Shown in pieces: positions 37,001 through 52,000 of a stretch of DNA of 64,000 nt. The stretch spans positions 8,893,591 through 8,957,590 of the forward strand of contig CAKAKS010000067.1 of assembly GCA_916700875.1 (NCBI GenBank). Reading direction: 5' to 3'. A program made the position numbers and the translations under genes. Position 1 is the first letter of the stretch, and the number at the start of each line of letters is the position of its first letter. Source of the DNA: Sebastes aleutianus (taxonomy: Eukaryota > Chordata > Actinopteri > Perciformes > Sebastidae). The notes below the pieces were generated by a model. That model was not told the origin of the DNA, did not search any database, and saw only the letters and a list, made by a program, of their open reading frames with translations.

Positions 37001-40000
37001 ACGTACCTTAAAGAGAGTTTTGTCAAGTATTTAATACTCCTAACATGGGAGTGGGCAAATATGCTTGCTTTATGCAAATGTATGTATATATTTATTATTG
37101 GAAATCAATGAACATCACAAAACAATGACAAATATTGTGAATGTGATTATCATAAAGTGGGCATGTCTGTAAAGGGGAGACTCGTGGAACCCATTTTCAT
37201 TCACATATCTTGAGGTCAGAGGTCAAGGGACCCCTTTGAAAATGGCCATAACAGTTTTTTCTCGCCAAAATTAAGTGCAAGTTTGAAGCGTTTTTAGCTC
37301 CCTTCCCGTTGGTACCAATAGATTCCTTAGGTTTTCTAGTTGTATATGATACCACTATCTTCACTCTAGCTTTAAAACGGAGCCCGCTATAGCCAAAAAA
37401 GTCACAAGTTGTGTTAATGTGTTAAGGAAATTAGTGGCTTTAAAACAAATTTGCGTTAATATCGCGTTCATTTTGACAGCCCTATAGTCTAAACATCATG
37501 TATATATTTAAAGGGACTATTTGTAACTTCTTACACGTATAAATCAATCCGGGTCGGATAAGCCACCTGCTAAACGTCATGCAGAGTTATGTAAAGAAGA
37601 GGTTTCACAATGTTGCCCAGAATATGCAAGCAAGCAGGAACGCAGCAGAAATACACTAACCACTGCCTCCGCAGCACCACGACTCAGAAACTATCTGATC
37701 TGTCTTGACACGAGACAGATTATGGCCGTAAATGGATTGGCAACCGAAACGGAGAAAAGTGGAGCAACATCCTCGCCACGCCAAGCAACACACCTCCACC
37801 TAACAAAAAGGCAAGCCTAGTAGAAGCAGTTATCAGAGTCATCCTACTGACGCTGGACAGTTTTGCATACAAATAATGTAAATAAAGAGACAAATAATGA
37901 AATCAATATAATGCTAGCCCCTGTTGTCCACGTGTACATTCCATAGCAACCACCGTTTCATAGCGACCGCCTCAGTTTGTGCAGGCTGAAGGGCCTATTT
38001 TATTGTGAACATTATTTATTTATTAATAAAAAACTATTTAAATTGGATTGTGTCTATAACTTTCATATTGCCATACTTGATGACGATTTTATAAAAGCAA
38101 TAGCTCACTTCAAACCGTGATATGTTGTGATTAAATCACAGCCTGAGCTATTGCTTGATTAATAAATATCACGTTATATCTACTTTTTTTAATCTGTACA
38201 AAAATGGAAGTGTAAAATGACAATTCGTTACCAGAAATTGAGAAGCAGAAGAATGTTTTCGGCATTTTTGCTTGAAAAATGATTTAAAAGATATTCAAAA
38301 TATTTTTCGGGTCGATCAGCTAATCGATCAATCAGCTCTAGAAGAGATCAAATGAAGCGGAAGCTGAACAGCCCTCACATCCAATAAAACAAAGTGATGC
38401 TATAACAACCTATTCTCAATCTAAGTGGGTGAAACATGGACAAGCTGCTCTCAGTAAACTTTAGTAACTTAACATTTAAACAGCAAGATCCATTTGTAGG
38501 TGTTGTAGCACACAATGTCCAACCTGTTCAAGCTCGAGTTTCAATAAACTGTTGGCTCTTTGTGCTGGAAGCAACGATTTTATGCCCTTACTGGAACTGA
38601 AGGAAAATGAGGAAATGAAGAAGGATATTACTGCTCTTACTTCATATAAATTACATTTATTCTTTTTTTTTTTACTGCCACATTTGGCAGACACTTTTGT
38701 CCGTACTGACGTACACACGAAGTACAATCCAAGCCACAGAAGATCAAGGAGAATTAGAACTGAATTTCACTTTGTTTGGCAGCCATCTTTCATTTGGGCA
38801 TTTTGGGGATTACCGCCATAGTTCAGGGGAATATGATGTCCAGAAGCAAACATTTTACAAGGAACAGAAACCACGTCAGGCTTGAAAACACTTCTTGGTT
38901 GTATCACAGAAACTATAGTTGGTGACTACACCCATGTTTTTCTATGTTGTGTCCTCAGAGCTACTGTAGACCAGCATCTCTCCTGTAGGATAACTTCCCA
39001 GGAATTCATAATAAGGGTCTTATCTGGCTTCATGGCTCAAGTTTTAAATATATTTCAAAGGCTTACTAGCTCAGGAAGAAGTAGCAAAAGACAACAAAAC
39101 ATAAACCAAACTCAGGAGGGCATAACAAATGACTCTGTATGAGGGATACGTGTGAAGAGACGATAACCACCAAAACACTTTTTCACCACCAACCACAACA
39201 TAAAAACACAGATGGTTTCCTAACAACAAGCATCATTATCAAGTCATTGTTACTCTGCTCAGTGACGCAGCGGTGAACCAGGCGACAGAAAATGGAGAAA
39301 ACAGATTAGAAAACAAATTTAAAGTCTGCTGCCGCCTTGGTCTTGCATCACTACTGAGATCCACCCCATAACCACGAATGAACATGCTGGCACCAGCAAA
39401 TGTTCTGGACTGGGACCAGTTCTGGGTACACCGCTTAAGATTAATGGATTGGATAGTCACCATGGCGATAAAAAACCCTGAGAAGAAACCATTACAGCCT
39501 CAAGAGATGGTCGGATTTAGTGCTTTTTTGTGTAGGAAGGAGTGAGGTACTTTTCTACCACTGTTTCACCAAAAGAGTGTAGAATTTAAAACCTAATTTA
39601 CTTTATGTGTATAGTTGGTGACCAAAGGGGCTTAAGGTTGACCAAAGCTATAAAATGAGATGATGTTCAAAAATGTTTATAATCCAGGATTGTATTGGAA
39701 GCATACTAGCAAACTTAAAAAGCCAGTTTACCCAAATTACAAAATAAAATATTTCCTCACTTATCTCTAGAGGGATCTAGCCAAACAGATAGATTTGGGT
39801 CTATGTGCTGAATTTATGATAAAACTGCTTTTAAGATTTCTGCTTCCACCCATATTAGGGGTGTCTCGATGTACCGGTACCTACCATAACCGTAATATTT
39901 AAAAATTAAATTATGATGATATGTTGTGTAAAGATGAATTTGACTGACTTTATTTCAAATAGGGCTGTCAATCGATTAAAATATTTAATTGCGATTAATC

Positions 40001-43000
40001 GAATGATTGTCCATACTTAATCGCAAATTAATCACACATTTTCTATCCGTTCAAAATGTACCTTAAAGGGAGATTTATCAAGTATTTAATACTCTTATCA
40101 GCATGGGAGTGGGCAAATATGCTTGCGTTATGCAAATGTATGTATTTATTACTGGAAATCAATTAACACATAACATGGCAAACTGCAGCCCAACAGGCAA
40201 CAACAGCTGTCAGTGTGTCAGTGTGCTGACTTGACTATGACTTGCCCCAAACTGCATGTGATTATCATAAAGTGGGCATGTCTGTAAAGGGGAGACTCGT
40301 GGGTACCCATAGAACCCATTTTCATTCACATATCTTGAGGTCAGAGGTCAAGGGACCCCTTTGAAAATAATTATCTTGACATGAGTGATCCCTTGGGAAG
40401 TGCAACAAGCTGTGAACACAACAATGCCATATAAACACCTTAAAGTTGAGAATACGCTCATGTTAGCAAACAGTTGCCTAATTATAAATTCAGCAGTCTT
40501 GTTTTTAACCACTTGATGAATTTAAAGTCTGTTTACAGGTCTTTGGAATACTACTACTACATATGTGAACAATATTATATAAAAACCTTTCACCAATATT
40601 CACTCTCCTTGTAACAAACAGACACAGAACAGTAGCCTAAATTAAAACCATAACAATGAGCTGTAAATACAATAACAAGGCTCAGTAGAGCCGCGGGAGA
40701 CTGCAGAGATCAGCAATAATTCTGTGGGTTTGTCACTATGAGAACATTTCTCACATTAAACATAGTTAATTGACCACGAAAGTATTGCTTAGTGCTAACT
40801 TTCAACAACATGTTGTCTTTTGAAACAATGTCCCAGTGACTCCAACAAACACACTGAACTGTTTATATTGGAACGACTTTCTGCAGAAAAAAAATGTGCC
40901 TATGAAATCTTAACAGTGTGTTTTTGTGAATCATCCACAGTAACCGGGGACACTGTCTCTGGAAAGAGATGCTGTTGCTGTTGAATTATGTAAATGTAAT
41001 GTTTCAGTGCTGTAAAACCACCATCAGAACTTCATCCCCAACCATTATATTTGGGAGGCAGCAGAAAAACAGATTTTCACACAACCTTGGCAAGTAAAAA
41101 TTAAATTACCTGCATGGGTAGATACTGATTGAGGATATATGCTTATTTGTCATTTTGGTGAACTGACCCTTGAAAAGGGACAGTTCAGGTGTTTTGAAGT
41201 GGAGCTGTGTGAGGTACTTATCCATAGACAGTGTATTACCCAGTTTGGAGAAACAGACACGAGTAACTGCTTGGAAGCAGAGCATTGTACTGCTGTGGAC
41301 AGGGGCAGCACATCAAAATGTATTTTAGCCGCCTAAAAACAAAAATCAATATCAGTTTAAGAGTACTCTATATTTAGAATATTTTCACCGCTTTATCTTG
41401 CCATCAAACAGCGCTTTCAGACGGGGAACTGAAGCACTAATGCTCTCTTAAAAGCCACCAGACTACACTGAAAAAAACAGTAATCTTACATTTGCAGAAC
41501 AGTTGCTGGTCTACAGCTGCCTCGATTGGTTAGTTTGCGATATTGTGTTTGGCGAATCTGAACTCACCCTTTAAAACAACAAAGTCACACAATAACACAA
41601 ACAAACTAATCGATCGAGGCAGCGGTAGACCAGCAACTCCCGTGTTCTGCGAGGTGAAATTACCATTGTTGTCAGAGGAGTCTGGTGGCTTTAAAGACAG
41701 GGTAGATAACGGCATTAGTTCCCCGTCGGAAAAGGCTGTCTGACGGCAAATATAGCGTACACTTGAGCGGATATACATTTTTTTTAGGAGGGCCGTTATT
41801 CTAGGTGGCTAAAATATGTTTTGCTGCCGGCCCCGTCCACAGCAGTACATTGCTTTGCTTCTGTGCCGGTACTCCTGTCTGTTTCTCCAAACTGGTGGCC
41901 TGCCAACTGTCTACTACTGTAGGATAAGTATCTCATACAACCCCACTTAAAAAAAAAACACTTTATCCCTTTAAGGCAATGCTGTAATTATGTTTGACTC
42001 TAACTGCAACAAGTGAATCACACCTCGCCTCCCTTCTTATTCAGAAAAGATCGAGGAGAAATAGAGCACATGCAACACTTTGATTTGAGCCTCAGGCATG
42101 CATGAAATCAGACCTGGTATGCGCTCGCTGGAATAATTCATATGGCCGCATGATTCCAAATTCTAGGAATACCACATGTCGATCGCTCCCAGAGATAGGC
42201 CGGGTTTCACATTGCGCCTCTGCGGGCCAGAGGGGCTTAAGGAGAGCAGCTCTGGTCATTATAACACCACAGGGGAGCTTGTCTGATCACAGATCCTCAC
42301 TCCACACTGTTTACATTCTGATCAGCAACACCAAGCCCCATCATCCCTGTACAAATGGATGTTTATTTAGACAGCGGACCCGAACAGGATTTCATTGTAA
42401 TCTCTGTAGAGGGTGACAGTGAAAACATCACTCTAGGGTTTCACCCAGCGGGGAAACTGCTGTTCCGCAGTGTAAATAGAGAAATTACATCCCGTAAGCA
42501 CAGCGGAGGAAAGAAAGGGTTCTTTCTTGATGCTAGATTGGGGGGATGAAGTCAGTATGTACATAGTTTCTAGTTTCTACAAGTGCAAATGTTTAGCGAA
42601 GAAGGGCAAGATTGTTGACATATACACTGATCCTAAATCAGATTTGGATTATAAAGTATTTGACTAAGTCTTAGAGGGTGGTTTGTTGCCGCAGACAGAT
42701 GAATGTTACAGCCGCAGAGCAATTCAGATTTTATCATAAGTTGTTAATCACAGAAAATTACAATAACATGACTTCAGGCTTCTACACTTCAGCATTCATT
42801 GTTTTTTCTGATGAGTCCACCCGCTCTGATACCTCATAAACAAAATGCAAAGACTTAGTTTCAAAAATACTATTTTAACCAAGTGTCCTCACAGTATTGC
42901 GTAGGCTACGCTTAAGATACGCTCTCATAAAAGAACACTGTTCTTAAGGTCAGTTCATGCTCTCTCTGGTGTGTGTGGTCTTTGCGGCGTGGAGGGTCGA

Positions 43001-46000
43001 CACAGTGGGAGTTGAGTTCAGCGGAGGCTCTCCACCGAGCAGAGTGCTCAGGACAGAAAACAAAACTCTGGTCGTGAATTCCAACAAATACAAAAACACA
43101 GTGGATGGGAAGAGTTCTCATCCTGGTTGCTGCACTAGTGGCTACTACTGGTAAGACTGTGTGCACCACTCCACAGGTTAACAGTGACAAGAGCTACAGA
43201 GTACAGGGACATGTACTTCAGGTCTCTACAGATATTATGATTTTGAGAGCCACACTGTAAGCGTGTCTAAAAAAGTAAAAAGCAAAAAAAACAGAATTCT
43301 GTATTTTCTTGTTTCCTACTCTAGTTATCACCTCACAAATCACAACCAGGCAGCAACCTCCGGGTCTGATTCGTGAAGCCAATGCTGAAGTGCCTTAAAC
43401 CTGCATTCTTTCTAACAGCCAGCAGGGGGCGACTCCTCTGGTTGCAAAAAGAAGTCTGATTGTATAGAAGTCTATGAGAAAATGACCCTACTCCTCACTT
43501 GATTTATTACCTCAGTAAACATTGTAAACATGAGTTTATGGTCTCAATCGCTAGTTTCAAGTCTTCTTCAATACAGAATGATGTTCATTTAGTAAATTAT
43601 GTTCCCATTTAGAGTCAAAAAAAGGAGATTTGTCAAGTATTTAATACTCTTGGGAGTGGGCAAATATGCTTGCTTTATGCAAATGTATGTATATATTTAT
43701 TACTGGAAATCCATTAACAACACAAAACAATGACTAATGTTGTCCAGAAACCCTCACAGGTACTGCATTTAGCATAACAAATATTCTCAAATCATAACAT
43801 GGCAAACTCAAGCCCAATAGGCAACAACAGCTGTCAGTGTGTCAGTGCGCTGACTTGACTATGACTTGCCCCAAACTGCATGTGATTATCATAAAGTGGG
43901 CATGTCTGTAAAGGGGAGACTCGTGGGTACCCATAGAACCCATTTTCATTCACATATCTTGAGGTCAGAGGTCAACGGACCCTTTTGAAAATAATTATCT
44001 TGATATGAGTGATCCCTTGGGAGGAGAACTAATAATGTACAGAATTATAGCTGCTCTAAATAAACCAATATTTTTGCTCTACAAAGACTCCACAGCCAGA
44101 TTTCCCCGTCGTCCCTCTAAACTCTAACTGAGAGACAATCATTTGAGACTCACCTTGGCATTTTGCAGGGCGGTCTGGTAGCTGGACGGCTTGTAGTACA
44201 GCCTCTGGGACGGCTCGGTGTGGATGTCTCCCAGAAACAGCTCCTCCACCAGGTGATCCAGGTTGTGATGCAGGTACTGCTTCTCCACCCTCAGTAGCTG
44301 CAGCTCATGCATGGCAAAGTTGAGCTCCCTGGAGCAGTCGTAGCCGCCCTCCTCGCTCCACAGCTCGTAGGGCACGCTGGGCTCCCAGGGGCCCTTCACG
44401 GCCCCTTTGCAGCTGTGGTTGAGCCTCTGGCTGAGCTCTTTGGCCACGGTGGCTGTGTGACAAACCATCTGGACGCGGTGGAGGTGGTACTCCGCCTCCG
44501 TGCCGCCGCGGATGATCCAGGAGGCCTGTCGTAGGCGCAGACGACCCCGGATCACCAGAGTGTAGGTGGGTTTGGTGCAGTGGTTGTCCTCGTAGTAGAA
44601 CTGGTGAGCCTGGAAGGTGTTGTTGGAGTAGAAACTGTAGAAGCGCGTCAGGAACTCCGGGCCTGGTCTCACCTCACAGCTGCAACAGAAAACAGAGGTT
44701 TCACATAAACACCATGCAAGCAAACGTTTCAATAACAAGAAGCTGTAAGTTGGTCCGAAGCGGAGTGTTTTACTATGCAGCAAGCAATTTCTTCATTTTG
44801 TTTTCTTTTGCATTGCCTGTGTTTGCACAATAGATTTCAGTCAAGCTGCTTTTTAAAAGGGCCTTCTGACTTCATCACAAGTGCATGTTCTTCCTCAACA
44901 TTTATGTGTACTATTATCTTGTGTAAGATACTGTTTGAACTGAAAATAAGACCTAGACATTTCATTTGGCATGAAAGTATGAATTGAATTATGGTGCAGA
45001 GAACATCTACTGTTAAAGGGGACTTTAGATAGACCAAAAGTATATCACTATCTTTTTTACCATGATTTTGTTTCTACCTTCTAAGCAGCCATTAGTTTAG
45101 TTAATTCCAGTATAGTAGCTAAATCAACTTGCAGAGACTTAAAAAACCTGAGATCAATGTAACCCATTTCAGTAAACTTTCAAACCAAAGATACATTATG
45201 TTTGTGTGGTAATGCAGATGCAAGCAGGGGATTCATTGAAAACTGTGTTGCATTCATGGAAACTGTGAATGTAGTCCTAGTAGTGTTGCTAAGTTGTGTT
45301 AGCCCAGGCCTCTGTGGCTATGTCATTTCCGGTCATCTCAGTTGCATTACGGTCATCATTCACATTGTTAATGAAATAACCACTCAATTCATTTATTAAT
45401 ACATTTCATTCAAATTCATTTATTGGTTTTATGTAACTTCAATTGACAAAATGTTTGTTGCATGAGGTCACATCCGTATTACCTGCTGCTAATTGGTCCA
45501 AACTGCCAAACAGGAAGTGAGAGCTTCCAATGGGCTTTATAGTAGAGGTGACTTGGACTGTACCACGTTGAGTTGAGCAAAGGGGGGTTTTCATTGTTCC
45601 AGGGAACAATGATTTTTATGTACCCTAAACAATCTATATTATTAATATTTCTGTGTTAGGACACTTAGAATAATGATTTGGAATGATTTTGTTGTTTTTA
45701 CATAGAAATGTTAATTTATTGTCTTAATTGATTATGGACTAACTTTAACTGTAGGAGGAATTTCCTGTTTAAAAACAGGAAAAAACAAGAGGTAGAAGCT
45801 CCTCAAGGAGGGTTCATTGTTCGTTCAGTTCAGATGCAAAAAAATATTTTATTGACTTGTGGATCTCCTTATGTTCTTTGGAAACGTTTTTAATACGTTT
45901 GTGTGCTTTTTTTATTTTTGTATATAGTTTTGTTTTCACAACCTCACCAAAACCAGCCTGAACTGCTTGTTTCTGTTGATGTAAACTTCAAATAAAATCT

Positions 46001-49000
46001 ACACGGGGTGAAGGTTCTCCTTCAACCACTCGACCAATCCTTACACTCAAATAGGGCTGCACGATAATAGGAAAATAAGGGTGTTGAATATTGTGATAAC
46101 GCTATTAATTGAGATAAATAAACAAATTTTAAAATGTATGTGTGATTTCTGCCTTTCTGCTGCTTTCAGTATACTGCTAAGATGCAACAAATTGCTTGTT
46201 GAACATTGAACTGAACAAAAAAGGCGCCAATAAAAAAAGAATGAAGAATGAAGAAAGTGCAGTTTTCTACTGATACTCTCAAAAAAGCCCGGAGTGTAAT
46301 ATTGCAGATTGCAAAGTGTTTATTGTGTAAGTTGACAGTGCGATGACGATTAAAAAACGATTTTATTGTGCAGCCCTACACTCAAATTCAAGATTTATGA
46401 TTTGGCGGATGAAAGGCATTTCTTTTACTAGCAATGGATTTTGAATAAAATGGAAGACAAAAAGCTAACATGAACGTTGTGAGAAGAATAATGTGAATTT
46501 AGTCATAACAAAAGAGTTCATGTGTTCAGCAGATGACCATGAAACACCACAAATGCACCAACAAAGGATTTCAAAGTGCTTTCAAAACAGTTCCTGCTCA
46601 CAATTATAATATCAAACCATTGACAAACAATAAAACACCAACTGGACAGAAAGCTCTGCAAGTTTATTTTTTCTTACTGTGCAGACAGGAAGTGACAATA
46701 ATCACTACTTGAAAAAGAAGAAATCACCCTATAAACAAACTATAGTATGTTTTAAGAAATGTCAGCAGTGTTGTTACATATAGTACAGTATGTGCAGCCT
46801 GTAGCTGATGGGCTGAAACAAGCAAAAACACCAGTATGGTCTTCAAACATCTAGGAAGTGCCCCAATAACATAGCATCTACCACCTTAACTATTTTAGGC
46901 TACATGTCATGTTTTAATGCCCTTGTTCAATCATGTAGGGGATAGTTGCATTGGATTTTGTATGTCAAAACTTCCTGCGTTCCAATAAAAAAAGATGCAC
47001 AGAAAACATACAGTCAGTCCCTAGTTGTTTACCTGGTTGACACCCAGTGACCCTCGACGTTGGGAGGCATCTGCACAGCGATTCGGGCTCCATTGTGAAG
47101 GTGCTTCAACATGTGTTGGCACTGGGAGTCTTTGAGCGCCCGACCGAAGGTTTTCTCCAGAGGCAGACGGCTGGACCGACCGTCTGAGTACTGAAGAGAG
47201 GAGCCACCTTCAGCCCAGCCTGTGGGAGCAATAAGGACACCAAAAGGTTTAGCTCGGGTGAGATTTCACCTTCATTTCATCTTTTAGGCATGACTGTTTA
47301 GGAATAAATTAAATATAAAAACACCCCCCAAAAAAGGGTTTCATCCATGAGATTTTTGTGTTACATGGGAACATTTCAGGATTCAAAGTGAAGATACTGG
47401 CATAATATGAAACTAGAAAACCTAAGGAATTCATTGGTACCAATCATGTTATACAGCCATTTTCAAAGGGGTACCTTGACCTCTGACCTCAAGATATGTG
47501 AATGAAAATGGGTTCTATGGGTACCCACGAGTCTCCCCTTTACAGACATGCCCACTTTATGATAATCACATGCAGTTTGGGGCAAGTCATAGTCAAGTCA
47601 GCACACTGACACACTGACAGCTGTTGTTGCCTGTTGGGCTGCAGTTTGCCATGTTATGATTTGAGCATATTTTTTATGCTAAATGCAGTACCTGTGAGGG
47701 TTTCTGGACAATATTTGTCATTGTTTTGTGTTGTTAATTGATTTCCAATAATAAATATATACATACATTTGCATAAAGCAAGCAGATTTGCCCACTCCCA
47801 TGTTGATAAGAGTATTAAATACAATTCTGCCTTTAAGGTACATTTTACACAGATAACAAATGTGCGATTAACTATGGACATCTTGCTATTAATCGCGATA
47901 TTATATTTTAATCGATTGACAGCCCTAATTTAAACACAAAAAGTGCCATTCAGCATTGTTTGAACCTCAGACATTTGCCTCATTGAGGTTGAAATGTTGG
48001 ATAAACCATTTAGGAATGAGTTTAGTTTGGCAGATCTATTTTTCTATTAGATGTTTCCATCCTAATAAATGAAGCACAACTGCTTTTAAACTAATAATAC
48101 ACTCAATTATACTTAGATCAAATAAAGAAATAAGTCATCTTGTTAGTTTGAAGTTTGGCTCTCATGTTTTCACTCTGCTTATGCAGTCAGTCAGACTTCT
48201 TTGAAGTGTTTAGAGGGTTTCATGTAGTCATTTTAACTCATGTCATCACCCGGGGATTACAGGGCTTTATCAGTGACCTGCAACACCTGGTATGAGTGGA
48301 GTCTTTAGGGTTAATATTAGCTGACATTGTGATGAAAAGGCAAAGCTTATACAGTATGTCCAAGTTGAAGATGCGTGGCTTAAAGCTACCATGGCAGATT
48401 TGAACTAATTCTGAAATCAAGATACAAACAAAAGGACAAGAGCAGTATTGCAGTTTGAAACCTCAGAGTTCCCACCGTGTCCGTGTACCCTCGATGCACC
48501 ACATGAAATAACAATACTTTAAACAATGGGCTGAGTTTAAGGGGATACAATATCGGAAATGAAAGCATTTTCAAACCCTGTAGCCAAAGAAAAGCCTTGA
48601 AGCTCACATTCCAGTGAGGATTTATTATTATTATTTATACACCAAAAATCTACCTTGAAATATGAAGACTTCGTCTTAAATTCTTTCTATTTGGACCCGA
48701 CTTGCCAGGCAATATCATTTAACACCTTGGAATGCTGCTGCGTTCGCCTCTGTGCTTTTAATTTGAGACTATAACACCGAGGGAGGAATAAAAAACACCT
48801 GATTAAAAGAAGCCAGAAGCTCCATGAAGAACAAAGATCCATCCAGTTGTTTTACAGCAGCGAGGCAGCTCCTCTACTGTATGTGTGTAAATCACCACAT
48901 CACAGCGCTGCTCAGTGGAAACACTAGTGGACAGCGGAGAGACTTGATCCCCCGACTCAGCTGGTGGCATTAGTAACGCTGCCGGCTGGAGCCGTGTTAA

Positions 49001-52000
49001 AATCAAAGAAAAGGCTTCACAGTTTGCTGTGTGTGTGTTTATGTGTGAAAGAGGCTTTTTTTTGCACCTGCAGTCGGATCTGTACCAGAGGAAAGACGGC
49101 TGCCAACAGTTTTTACAATGAGGAGAGCAGAAACCAGACCAGTATGTGTGTTTGAATTTAAAAGGAAACCTGGTGAGATGTTTAATGCAAACACACTTTT
49201 AACCTCACTGAGGTTTCCACGCTTTGGATTTAATAGCAGGTGAATTTCAGGGTAAGACACACACACAAATGTGCCATCAAAACACAAATATGCCCTGTAT
49301 GCATGCAATAGAATAAATAAACTCAACCAGGGCTGGACAATGAACAATATTAATTGAATTATCAATATTATCAATCTTACAACAACATTCATTTGTTCAT
49401 ATAGTTGTTTTCTAGCCCTGAAATGATGAGTTGGTTAAGGAACTAGTACATAAAGAGGAAATTAGGTAAAAATAGCAGCTCACTCAATACTCAGCTCAGC
49501 CCTGTCGCACTAAATGGCGTATGAAAGATGCAGTAATCCGAAGTAATTTCGAGTGCAATAGGAACGCCTTTCTTGCTTTCGCCGTGTCATTTGTACGCCA
49601 TGTAATCTATATTGACTGCAATGTACGCTCAAAGCTAATGGCGTGGAGTAAAAAGGGAGAAAGATTGCTTATGGTGGACGGAGGGGAGGTGGATGGGTCC
49701 AACACACACAGGACTTTCAACCAGGAGACCAGTGTTCGTGTCCCAAAGCGTAATTTTGAAATTCCGTTAGTGATGTAGTGTTTTCCATACTTCTGTTACT
49801 TTGTTTTCGTATGTATTTTACTTCGTTTCCATACTAATTTTAAGCCCAAACATAATGGTTTTCCTAAACCTAACTAAGTGGTTTTGTTGTCTAAACCTAA
49901 CTGTGAACATTACCATAGTTTTGTTGCATAAAATGACACCCAAAAAGGCTAAAATGCGTCCTCATGATACACAGAATGTTGTGTTATTTATACGCCTTCC
50001 CAAGAGATAGGGTTCCTCAGCTTCTCAAATGTGGATATTTTGTCTTCTATAACAGTAAATGGAACACATTTGGCTTCCTTTGGACTCTTCTTGCGCCCTC
50101 AATCACTTTTCTTTTCTTTTTTACTATTTTCTGACATTTTGTAGCCTATATAACAAGTAATCGATTAATCAAGAAAATTATTGGGACTTGATTTATGATG
50201 GAAAATAGTTGTTATTTACAGCCCTACAATTTTCAATAAACATCTATAGACTTATAATAAATACAACAACCAATGACATCTAAGAAGAAGTTCAACCAAC
50301 CAATCAGCTAACGGTCCAGTGTCTTTAAGTGGTCTTATTGTAATTAAGATGAAACATATCAAAAGTGAGCCAACGTGAGAAAGAAAAAAGTTAACTTAAG
50401 GTCCACTTACTAGCTTTTTCTGTAGCTTTCAAATACATTCTCCCTCAGCTGCCCAGTTGTTATGTAGATAGCTAATTTGTCATCAGGTGACCCGTGTCAC
50501 ATGATAACAGTTGGTTGTTTATAACACATAATTAATCTGTTCATAGATGAGCTGTGGTTGGAAACGTCAGGAAAAGCTAGTAAGTGGGCGCTGGTATTGT
50601 GAGTGTATGTGTGTCATCATGGTAAAATGTGGTCCTGGAGACCAGCGGAGCGGGAACTACCACAGAGATGGTTTTGAGTACTTTACCAGGTGTTTATATG
50701 TCTGTGGACAGATTTTGTGACTGTGATAGTGTTGCAGTCGTGCAAGATGTTAGTTGGTGGTTCAGATAAAAATGAAGGTTGAGTTCAAAGATGCAAGGAG
50801 TGCAAAGGGGCAATTGCCCTCCCTACTTTACGCCCCCACTTTACGGCCCTGGCCTGTTTTGGCATCACAAAACTTTACAGGTGTGTGGTTGACATCAAAA
50901 TGAAGAAAGAGTTCGAAGATGGGTGTGTTCTGAGCAAGGGCGCGAGAAGTAAGGGGGTAGGAAGTGGGGAAGGGGTCATTGGCTGGTGTGATCCCATCAC
51001 AAGATGGTCTCTATGGTTGTTGAGGTAAATTTGATATACAGTAGACCTTTTCAAACTTGACAACATAAACATTTTAAATGGGCCCCTTTGTATTTCCTGT
51101 TGCAATGTTTGTTAATGCAGTAGCTGACAGGAAGTAAATTTGGACCAAAGCTTTTGCCCTAGCAACCGAATGGCAATGAAAAAGTCTATTAAGCAACACC
51201 AAAAATTGAATCAAGTCAATAAAAAAGTGAAAATCTGATTATTTAAAATGATGTTAGTGATGATTTTTGACAGGAATATGTTGTGGTGTGGCTTTACACT
51301 ACAATGGGAAGATGAGCGGAGCTGAAAAGAAGGTAAATTTGAAGTGGGACAGATAACACTCAACGCTACGGCGGAAACCATGAAAAGCTCCCAAGAATCA
51401 GCCATAATGGATTATAATACCACTTAAAATCAGCTCTGCAACAGATATTATGGAAAAGACACAGGAAGACGCTGATGATGAGATGATGAATTATCTCCTG
51501 ACATTCAGCTGCAGCTTTCTAGGGATTCTGGGTAATGTATGCCCTCATCAACAGAGATACTGGAAAAAGATATTCATTCAGTATTTTTAATATCTATTTA
51601 GTTTCCTTCCCAGCTTCCAAACAAATCGTGGACTTCCCCTTTCTCCTCACTTAAAAAAAGTGTAATATTCAAAAGGAAAGCTCATTTATACTCTAATCCG
51701 AGAATAACTTGAATACATTTTTTAAAAAATATAGCATGCATCTTATTTTGCTGTTTTTGGTAACAGTTGTGATGTTAAACTGTATAGTGAAACTCTTTAT
51801 TTAGAGTAATTTTAAACACTGTTGCAAATGTTTTTACGAAGACTTTTATTACATCACAGCCAAACGACAACTCCAAATGGAAAACAGGCTAACGGGGTAA
51901 TAAATGAGGATATTATTAAAAAGAGGTTATGTGTAGTCTTTTGTCTTCTCTACACATTTAATGAGTGTTGAATGTGTGAGTTTCTTCCAATAGCTTTCTT

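Noticed and set aside
49521..49778. 85-codon frame as a gene
   Set aside because: It lies in probable dispersed-repeat sequence and shows no domain.
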